From Deltaproteobacteria bacterium (GTDB taxonomy: Bacteria > Myxococcota_A > Polyangia > HGW-17 > JAJRWW01), in contig JAOZUO010000007.1 of assembly GCA_029938605.1 (NCBI GenBank), forward strand, positions 1-64,000: a DNA stretch of 64,000 nt. Direction: 5' to 3'. Shown piece after piece: positions 58,572 through 64,000 of the stretch (positions are counted from its first letter, which is position 1; the number at the start of each line of letters is the position of its first letter). Position numbers and translations under genes: made by a program. Below the pieces are notes generated by a model, which was given only the letters and a program-made list of their open reading frames with translations, was not told the DNA's origin and made no database searches.

Positions 58572-58577
58572 GTATCC

Positions 58578-58605
58578 AGCATAGTTGAACCGTGTAGATT
58601 GTCAA
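58578..58605 (-). promoter_or_regulatory. Promoter of leaderless DUF4143 gene
   Basis: Minus strand TTGACA (58605-58600), 16-base spacer, TATGCT (58583-58578), six bases, ATG 58571. It is the strongest promoter match seen in the window. Confidence 0.65.
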
Positions 58606-58690
58606 TCAGACTTACAGATTGCACGGCCTGAAGACACCCCGTCTCTCCGGTATTCCGGAGGAGGTATGCCGGAGGAGGTGTGAACGGGCT

Positions 58691-58738
58691 CAGGCGGTCA
58701 GGTGGTCAGGCGGTCAGGCAGTCACGCGGTCAGGCGGT
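58691..58738. repeat. 8-bp tandem repeat, six copies
   Basis: Six copies of CAGGCGGT (three exact, three with one or two changes) immediately outside the right-hand 22-bp repeat. Confidence 0.9.
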
Positions 58739-58747
58739 CGCAGGTCT

Positions 58748-58769
58748 CGCCGACCAATAAACCGATCGC
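58748..58769. repeat. Direct repeat (right copy) flanking the DUF4143 cassette
   Basis: Same 22 bases as 57353-57374, in the same orientation, ending five bases before the stop codon of the PQQ-propeller gene. Confidence 0.8.
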
Positions 58770-58773
58770 TGTC

Positions 58774-60144
58774 CTACGCCGGGCCGAGGGCGTAGAACCA
58801 TCCGGTGGCCGTGCCCACGTACACATGTCCCTTGTCGACGCAGGGGGAGGAGATGATCCGACCGCCGAGATCGATCTTCGACAGGAGCCTTCCGTCGGTG
58901 GCCGCCAGGTTGTACAGGTGGCTGTCGTAGCAGCCGAACAGGACCTTGCCGTCCACCACGGCCGGGGAGCTCCAGATGGGACGTGGGGTCTTGTACTGCC
59001 AGAGCACCGCGCCGGAGAAGGCATGGAAGCAGTACATGCGCCGGTTCTGTCCGCCCACGAAGAGGCGGTCTCCCACCACCGCGGGCGAGGACCACCAGCC
59101 CTGCTTGTTGGAGTGGCGCCACGCGCGCTTGCCGGTCTTGGCGTCAAAGCAATATAGGTACGGCGCCTCCTCTTCGGCGGCGGTCCAGACCCGGCCACCG
59201 GCCACCACCGGAGAGACGTCCGAGTCACCGTGGGTGCGCGCCCGCCAGATCCGCTTGCCCGTCAGCGCGTCGTGACAAAACAGGTACCCGGAGTAGTTGC
59301 TCGCGTACACCCGCCCGTCGGCCACGGCGGGTGAGGACTCCACGCCGTTGGATCCCGGTGGCCCCTCGAGTCCCCCGAGAAAGGTCCTCCAAATGATCTT
59401 GCCCGTGATCGGATCGAGGCAGTGCAGATAGCCGTTCTCGCCGCCCACGTACAGCTTGCCGCCGGACACGCAGGGCGACGAGTCGAGGTCGTTTCTGGCA
59501 TTGAACCGCCAGATCCCTTTTCCGGTCTCGGCGTCCACGCAGTGCAAGTGGTTGTCCACATTTCCGATGTAGACCCGGCCGTCATGATAACAGGCCGAGC
59601 TCTTGAACATGGCGCCGGCCTTGTACCGCCAGATCACCTTACCCGTGGCGGCCTCGAAACAGTACAGCTTGCTGTCGAGGGAGCCCACGATGATCCGGTC
59701 CCCCACGGCGATGGCCGTGCCCGTCCAGCCCGTGCCCGACCACTTCTTCTCCTTGCGGTGCGCCGCGGCCGGAGAGACGTAGGTGCCCAGCCGGTAGCGC
59801 CACTTCACCTTCAAGGTGTCGGCCAAAGGACCGGTGCCGTAGAAGGTATGCGACGGGTTGCCCCTGAACATCCGCACCTGCTGGGGAACGACCGGCCCGG
59901 CCGCCCCATCGGAGCCGGCCACCGGGGCCGCATCTCCGGCCACCGGACGTGACCCCGCGTCGGCCGCCACGCCGGCTCCGGCCTTCCCCGTGTCCGGGGC
60001 AGGCCCACCGCCGCCGCCACCGCCGCCGCCGCCGCTACCGTCTTTCTGCCGGTTCGTGCAGGCCGCCCCCAGGGTCAGCCCGCCCGCGGCACTGACAAGG
60101 CCGCCCAGGAAACGTCTTCGGTCCATCTGCCGTCCATTGGCCAT
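58774..60144 (-). CDS. Tat-exported PQQ-repeat beta-propeller lipoprotein
   Basis: 456 residues. A twin-arginine signal (DRRRFLGGLVSAAGGLTLG) ends in AAC, a lipoprotein-type cleavage site. A Gly-rich linker (ten Gly in a row, encoded by a GCC-type trinucleotide repeat near 60008-60040) and an Ala/Gly stretch follow. The rest is a beta-propeller with about seven PQQ-like repeats (TGKVIWRYKAG, TGKGIWRFNAR, TGKIIWRTFLG, TGKRIWRARTH, TGKRAWRHSNK and similar). It resembles BamB-like scaffolds. No dehydrogenase catalytic residues are evident, so a scaffold or binding role is more likely than a quinoprotein enzyme. GGGGAG precedes ATG 60144. Confidence 0.9.
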   Translation of the reverse strand: MANGRQMDRRRFLGGLVSAAGGLTLGAACTNRQKDGSGGGGGGGGGGPAPDTGKAGAGVAADAGSRPVAGDAAPVAGSDGAAGPVVPQQVRMFRGNPSHTFYGTGPLADTLKVKWRYRLGTYVSPAAAHRKEKKWSGTGWTGTAIAVGDRIIVGSLDSKLYCFEAATGKVIWRYKAGAMFKSSACYHDGRVYIGNVDNHLHCVDAETGKGIWRFNARNDLDSSPCVSGGKLYVGGENGYLHCLDPITGKIIWRTFLGGLEGPPGSNGVESSPAVADGRVYASNYSGYLFCHDALTGKRIWRARTHGDSDVSPVVAGGRVWTAAEEEAPYLYCFDAKTGKRAWRHSNKQGWWSSPAVVGDRLFVGGQNRRMYCFHAFSGAVLWQYKTPRPIWSSPAVVDGKVLFGCYDSHLYNLAATDGRLLSKIDLGGRIISSPCVDKGHVYVGTATGWFYALGPA

Positions 60145-60241
60145 AGGCTCCCCTACCTCTCCATCAACCTTTCCGTCAACCTTTCCGTTACGATCTCTGA
60201 TAGAAGATAACGTGTCACCACCCACGGGCGCCCCAAATACA

Positions 60242-61021
60242 ATGGACGCATTCATCGGCACGCTGAACACATTTCGCACGGCCCTGAGGGCGGCCCGGCG
60301 CACCATCCGCGTCTTCGGGAGCTCGGTCGGGGTAACTGCATTATACGGTCTGCAGGAGCTCACCAGCGGCTTTGACCACGTGGCGGCCTCCCGCTGGACC
60401 CGCCGCTGGGCCACCGCCCTGACCCGGGGCTTCGACCTGCGCGTCCAGGTCACCGGCGAGCCTCCTGCCGGCGGCGCCCTGATCGTGTCCAATCACCGCT
60501 CCTACGTGGACATCATCGCCCTGGGGAGCCTGGTGGATGCCAGCTTCATCGCCAAATCGGAGCTCGCTCGCTGGCCCGTGCTGGGACCCACTTTCCGGTT
60601 GTCGAACACCATCTTCGTCCAGCGAAACGCCCCCCAAAGCGGACGCCGGGTGCGAAACCAGGTCGAGGCCATGCTGCGGCGGGGGCTGTCGGTCATCAAC
60701 TTCGCCGAGGGCACCACCCACGGCGGCACCGGGCTGCTGCCCTTCAAACCCGGCCTCTTCCGCACCGTCTGGGGCATGGACATCCCCATCGTCCCCACCA
60801 CGGTCACCTACCGGGGCATGGAGGAGCGGGTGGAGTGGATCGGGGACGACACTTTTTTCGACCACTTCCTCCGGCTGGCCGGGCACAGCAACGGCACGGC
60901 CCACGTCCACTTCGGCCAGGCGCTGCGAGCCAACGATTTCGCCACGCCCGACGAGCTCATGGGCGAAGTGCGCCGCCGCATGCTGGCGGATCTCAGGACC
61001 CGGAAAACGCTGGAGTCCTAA
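60242..61021 (+). CDS. plsC: 1-acyl-glycerol-3-phosphate acyltransferase
   Basis: 259-residue membrane-associated acyltransferase making phosphatidic acid from lysophosphatidic acid. HX4D catalytic motif in SNHRSYVDII (His ~85, Asp ~90). FAEGTTHGG matches the EGT block for phosphate binding; motif IV region GMDIPIVPTTV follows. ATG 60242 is chosen because the longer frame upstream is an antisense shadow of the PQQ gene. No ribosome site is visible. Divergent from the PQQ gene. Confidence 0.92.
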   Translation: MDAFIGTLNTFRTALRAARRTIRVFGSSVGVTALYGLQELTSGFDHVAASRWTRRWATALTRGFDLRVQVTGEPPAGGALIVSNHRSYVDIIALGSLVDASFIAKSELARWPVLGPTFRLSNTIFVQRNAPQSGRRVRNQVEAMLRRGLSVINFAEGTTHGGTGLLPFKPGLFRTVWGMDIPIVPTTVTYRGMEERVEWIGDDTFFDHFLRLAGHSNGTAHVHFGQALRANDFATPDELMGEVRRRMLADLRTRKTLES

Positions 61022-61027
61022 TCCTAC

Positions 61028-62566
61028 TTACTGACAGGTGCGTCGGCTGTCGAACACCGCCGCGCCGGCGGCGGCGTAGTCCACGTGGCCGTAGGGAATG
61101 GAATGGATCGTGGTCGGCAGGGAGAAGGCGTCGTCCCAGCGGTAGTCCGCGCCGCCCCGGCTGTGCCACAGGCGGACGACCTCGCCGGACCCACGACGTA
61201 CATCCACGAAGAAGGCGAACCGCTCTACCTCGTAGGAGTGGCTCCCCGACCCCATGTAGCCGGTGTACAGATAGGTAAACCCCGTCTCCCATACGCCGGC
61301 CTCGATCTCCTTGCCGAAGATGATCCGGGTGTCCCCGGTGGCGTCGCCGTGGTCGAGGTACGCGACGAACATGCCGGCGCCGAGCACCACGCCATCGTTG
61401 GCTCCGACCTTCAAATAGGCTTCAATCCAACGATAGGGGATCCCGTAGTGTCCCTCGTAGCCGTCACCGAATCCGTTGAGAGTGAACTCGCAGTTGGTGG
61501 CGTCATGGTGAGCCGCGATTTCGTAGTCGGGACAAAAGGCGTCACCGCCGTAGCGGTTGTCCCACCGCTCCACCTGGTGGCAGGGATCCTCGGCGGTGGG
61601 AGGCAATACTTCGAATTGGTAATTCCGGCCCCAGTCGCTATCCCAGGTCTCGCAGAAATTGCCCGCGCCTGAGTCATTCTTGAACCAGATCTCCACGCCG
61701 GTTGCCAACGCGGGCACCTCCACCTCGAAGGGCACCGGATAGGCCTCGTTGGAGGGAATGCCCATGTCGCTGACAAAGGCCCGCACTGACCCTGACACCA
61801 ACTCACCGCCCGGAAGAAACCGAACGTAGGCGGTGGTTCCCCAGGCGGGATAGCCGTTGTGGGTGGCGCGACAGCCCGGCAGCCGGTCCAGATCGTAGTG
61901 CACGGCCAGCCGTCCCCCGGCCCGGATCTCGCCGATGACGGTGGACCGCCAATCGTCAGTGAACTCGATGGCCCCGGTGTCGGGGCGGTGGGAGCAGGTG
62001 GTATGGTCGTCCCAGATCTGATAGCCCCGGTCGGGACGGAGCCGGTAGTTGTCCAGGTCGCCCGGGTGATGATTGTGATCGAAGAGACGCTCGCCGGCCG
62101 CCACCCGCAACACCGGGATCAACTCCAGCTCCTCGCTGCCCTCGTCCGGCCCCAGCACATGGTCGTCGAGCCGAAAGGAGAACCTGGTATACCCCGGGCC
62201 ACCGGCACCGACCGCCACGGCGGAGACCTCCCACCAGGTCGCATCCGAGGTCCGATGGTACAGCACAGCCACGGACGCTCCGCCCTCCACCGCGCTGGTT
62301 GCCACGTCCACCGTCCCGATCCAGCTCCAACTACACTGGTCGCCCTCCGGGGCGCATCGGGTCTGGTACCCGCCCAGCCCATCGGTGTCCCGGTACACCG
62401 ACCGCAGAACCACGGTGCAAGCCAGATCCGCCGTGTCTCCGCTGCCCGGATCCCCCAGGTTCGGAGACGTGACGGCCACGGCCCGATTGGCGGGGGATGG
62501 CGACGCCCCGCCGCAAGCCAGGAGGCTCAGTGAAAAACAGACAGCAAAAAAACCATGTTTTTTCAT
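61028..62566 (-). CDS. Large predicted lipoprotein, unknown
   Basis: ~512 residues. Lipoprotein signal (GFFAVCFSLSLLAC) followed by a Ser/Pro-rich linker. The rest is an Asp/Tyr/Trp-rich beta protein. Residues ~40-330 form one region and ~335-510 another, with CEFTLNGFGDGYEGHYGIP and GAMFVAYLDHGD-like segments. I recognise no family. GAGGTAATGAT provides the ribosome site; an in-frame TTG five codons upstream is unlikely. Probably outer-membrane or surface exposed. Confidence 0.7.
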   Translation of the reverse strand: MKKHGFFAVCFSLSLLACGGASPSPANRAVAVTSPNLGDPGSGDTADLACTVVLRSVYRDTDGLGGYQTRCAPEGDQCSWSWIGTVDVATSAVEGGASVAVLYHRTSDATWWEVSAVAVGAGGPGYTRFSFRLDDHVLGPDEGSEELELIPVLRVAAGERLFDHNHHPGDLDNYRLRPDRGYQIWDDHTTCSHRPDTGAIEFTDDWRSTVIGEIRAGGRLAVHYDLDRLPGCRATHNGYPAWGTTAYVRFLPGGELVSGSVRAFVSDMGIPSNEAYPVPFEVEVPALATGVEIWFKNDSGAGNFCETWDSDWGRNYQFEVLPPTAEDPCHQVERWDNRYGGDAFCPDYEIAAHHDATNCEFTLNGFGDGYEGHYGIPYRWIEAYLKVGANDGVVLGAGMFVAYLDHGDATGDTRIIFGKEIEAGVWETGFTYLYTGYMGSGSHSYEVERFAFFVDVRRGSGEVVRLWHSRGGADYRWDDAFSLPTTIHSIPYGHVDYAAAGAAVFDSRRTCQ

Positions 62567-62609
62567 ATCATTACCTCGCAAAAAGCAACAAATCCCGCAA
62601 CCACCAACC

Positions 62610-62633
62610 TAGTAACTCTAAACTGAGTCACTA
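62610..62633. promoter_or_regulatory. Inverted repeat in divergent promoter region
   Basis: TAGTAACTC and GAGTCACTA (one mismatch) six bases apart, between the divergent lipoprotein and EEP genes. Operator-like. Confidence 0.35.
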
Positions 62634-62778
62634 ACCACTGAAAAGGTCTATCAAAACATCGCCCCCGAGTCCAGTGCCAAACAGCGACCGGCGTTACTGA
62701 GCGTACCAGAACGCAAAGACCCGATGGCCCGGCCATTCGTACTGATAAGTCGCGTATGGCCGTTTTAAGGAGCAGTCC

Positions 62779-63591
62779 ATGAAAACAGCAATCCTACTCA
62801 GCCTGACTCTGCTCAGTGGGGGATGCCATCCGGCGGCCCGAAAAGCGCCGGCACCCCTGGTGAAACAAAAGCGGCAGCTCAAGGTGGTGACGTTCAACGT
62901 AAACTATGGCGGCGTGGATATGGCCAAGGCCGCACGGGTACTACGGAAAACAGATGCCGACGTGGTGGCGCTCCAGGAGACGACCCCGGCGTGGGAGCAG
63001 TCCCTCCGGCGACGGCTTCGGGGACTGTATCCCGTGCAGCGATACCGGCACGCCGGGGGTGCCGGAGGCTTGGCGTTCCTGTCGAAATACCCGCTGGACT
63101 CCTTGAAGGTGATCCCCCCTCCGGCAAAGGGCTGGTTCCCGGCCTGGTTGGTCCAGGTCCGCTCGCCCCTGGGACAGGTGTTCCTACTGAACGTGCACCT
63201 GCGCCCCCCCATCGGCGACACGGGTCGGATGTCCAGCGTGCCGTCGGCGTACTTCTACACTCGTAACATCCGGAAGCGGGAGATCTCTCGCTACCTCCAC
63301 CGCACTCCGACGAACCGTCCCCTGGTTGTGCTCGGAGACTTCAATGAATCCGGCGGCCCGGCCCTGCGTCTGGTGAAGAAACGAGCCCTGCGGTCGGCCC
63401 TGGCCCAGTTCGACAAAACATCACCCACCTGGCACTGGCCCACATCGCTCTATACCTTCCGCTCGAGGCTGGATCATGTCTTCTTTTCCAGGCACTTGCG
63501 CTGTGTTGGAGCCCAGGTGCTGGGAGAAGCCGCCTCGGATCACTTCCCCGTGGAGGCCGTATTCGCCCTGCGTTCATCACCCAGCCTGTAG
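62779..63591 (+). CDS. Endonuclease/exonuclease/phosphatase-family lipoprotein
   Basis: 270 residues. The short signal (MKTAILLSLTLLSGGC) has a lipobox Cys at 16. The EEP fold follows: TFNVNYGG, VVALQETTP (metal-binding Glu), LGDFNESG (Asp-x-Asn), SRLDHVFFS and the catalytic ASDHFPVEAV. Members hydrolyse phosphodiesters in DNA, lipids or nucleotides. Lipid anchoring outside the cytoplasm suggests nutrient DNase or sphingomyelinase-like use. AAGGAG precedes the ATG. Confidence 0.9.
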   Translation: MKTAILLSLTLLSGGCHPAARKAPAPLVKQKRQLKVVTFNVNYGGVDMAKAARVLRKTDADVVALQETTPAWEQSLRRRLRGLYPVQRYRHAGGAGGLAFLSKYPLDSLKVIPPPAKGWFPAWLVQVRSPLGQVFLLNVHLRPPIGDTGRMSSVPSAYFYTRNIRKREISRYLHRTPTNRPLVVLGDFNESGGPALRLVKKRALRSALAQFDKTSPTWHWPTSLYTFRSRLDHVFFSRHLRCVGAQVLGEAASDHFPVEAVFALRSSPSL

Positions 63592-63615
63592 TCATGAATG
63601 ATTTCTGTTAATCTG

Positions 63616-63649
63616 TGGGGGAACACCCTCGGAAGGAGCTTGTCCCCCA
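63616..63649 (+). promoter_or_regulatory. Possible hairpin enclosing the ribosome site
   Basis: TGGGGGA (63616-63622) pairs with TCCCCCA (63643-63649); the loop contains GGAAGGAG and the last paired base is the A of the ATG. It could lower or regulate translation of the lipoprotein gene that follows. Confidence 0.35.
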
Positions 63650-64000
63650 TGAGACCCGAAAAACGAATTCGTTGGGCGATATTACTGCTCCCGTTGCTGG
63701 TCGTCATTGGCTGTTCTGATCCAGCCAGCGACGGGTACAGCAATGGAAACGGCTCCGATGGGGGCCTGGGGCCGGACGCCAACACAAACACCAACACCGG
63801 GGTGGACGCGACGGTGGCGTCCGATGCGGCGGTGGGGCCCGATACGGCGGTGGACGCGCCGCTCATGGATCGACTCTCGGTCAGCGAGGTGACCGCACCT
63901 GAGGGCGTCAAGGCGGGCGTGAGTAGCTGGCGCATCTGGGGCACGGGCTCGCTGAACGTGGCGCCGGTGTTCACCGTGCCGCTGGCCAACTGCGAAACCC
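63649..64000 (+). CDS. Predicted lipoprotein, truncated by window end
   Basis: 117 residues visible, no stop before the window edge. A basic N-terminus and hydrophobic stretch (AILLLPLLVVIGC) form a lipoprotein signal with lipidated Cys at ~22. An Asp/Asn/Gly-rich low-complexity linker (NTNTNTGVDATVASDAAVG and onward) follows, then the beginning of a domain (RLSVSEVTAPEGVKAGVSSW). Typical of myxobacterial surface lipoproteins. GGAAGGAG is the ribosome site. Confidence 0.7.
   Translation, partial: MRPEKRIRWAILLLPLLVVIGCSDPASDGYSNGNGSDGGLGPDANTNTNTGVDATVASDAAVGPDTAVDAPLMDRLSVSEVTAPEGVKAGVSSWRIWGTGSLNVAPVFTVPLANCET

Noticed and set aside
58774-60144. PQQ-dependent dehydrogenase
   Set aside because: It has propeller repeats, but the chain is short and I see no disulfide pair or catalytic Asp region of quinoprotein dehydrogenases.

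Overview
The window is a high-GC, gene-dense bacterial chromosome segment. It most likely comes from the Myxococcota (former Deltaproteobacteria). The best evidence is a secreted protein ending in a MYXO-CTERM sorting signal (6012-8066). Support comes from MopE-type D/C-rich repeats, Stig1-like and Kazal-like cysteine-rich lipoproteins, several Ser/Thr kinases (one with FHA and GAF relatives nearby), CHAT/TPR and AgmX/TonB-like proteins. No rRNA, tRNA, CRISPR array, transposase or prophage was seen. I cannot assign an order or genus.

Layout. 1-648 is non-coding and rich in palindromes; it holds a candidate minus-strand small RNA divergent from glpD. 649-8066: glpD, an FHA-GAF-degenerate cyclase, comM/yifB and the MYXO-CTERM protein. 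8108-14341: membrane metallophosphoesterase, small Cys-rich secreted protein, maf plus a DASS-type transporter (overlapping), a Ser/Thr kinase with PAS, and a TerB-like protein. 14342-15214 is non-coding with a REP-like palindrome. 15215-17781: GH57 branching enzyme and DUF4912 protein (overlapping). 18-25.5 kb: secreted hydrolase-like protein, CxxCH lipoprotein, RNase J, MopE-like lipoprotein, NagZ and an orphan GATC-type adenine methyltransferase. 25.5-25.8 kb: a second candidate small RNA. 26.6-30.6 kb: arcC, then yebC-ruvC-ruvA-ruvB. 30.8-37.6 kb: ORF6N protein, then a minus-strand run of dapF, ABC ATPase, permease, small membrane protein, STAS-MlaE permease and proS. 37.7-43.3 kb: a lipoprotein cluster. 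43.4-50.2 kb: CHAT/TPR protein, Sel1/Hcp-like lipoprotein, a tandem-kinase receptor and a Cys-rich lipoprotein. 50.4-53 kb: a protein that looks like four ribbon-helix-helix units in one chain, a HepT/MntA toxin-antitoxin pair and a thiolase-like protein. 53.1-64 kb: lipoprotein, adenosine deaminase, AgmX-like protein with a palindromic element at its 3' end, TerB-like protein, a DUF4143 ATPase cassette between 22-bp direct repeats, PQQ-propeller Tat lipoprotein, PlsC, lipoprotein, EEP-family lipoprotein and a truncated lipoprotein at the right edge.

How it works together. Most of the window is housekeeping (glycerol-phosphate oxidation, recombination, RNA turnover, DAP synthesis, Pro-tRNA charging, glycogen branching, lipid transport) mixed with myxobacterial envelope proteins and kinase signalling. 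Three accessory islands look lower in GC than their neighbours: ORF6N, HepT/MntA and DUF4143. The most interesting items are the two candidate small RNAs with C-rich, anti-SD-like segments, the four-RHH-like protein with a 22-bp-spaced direct repeat in its promoter, the repeat-flanked DUF4143 cassette, a set of SD-less genes with a -10-like box six bases before the start codon, and several signalling domains that have lost catalytic residues (class III cyclase, CHAT).
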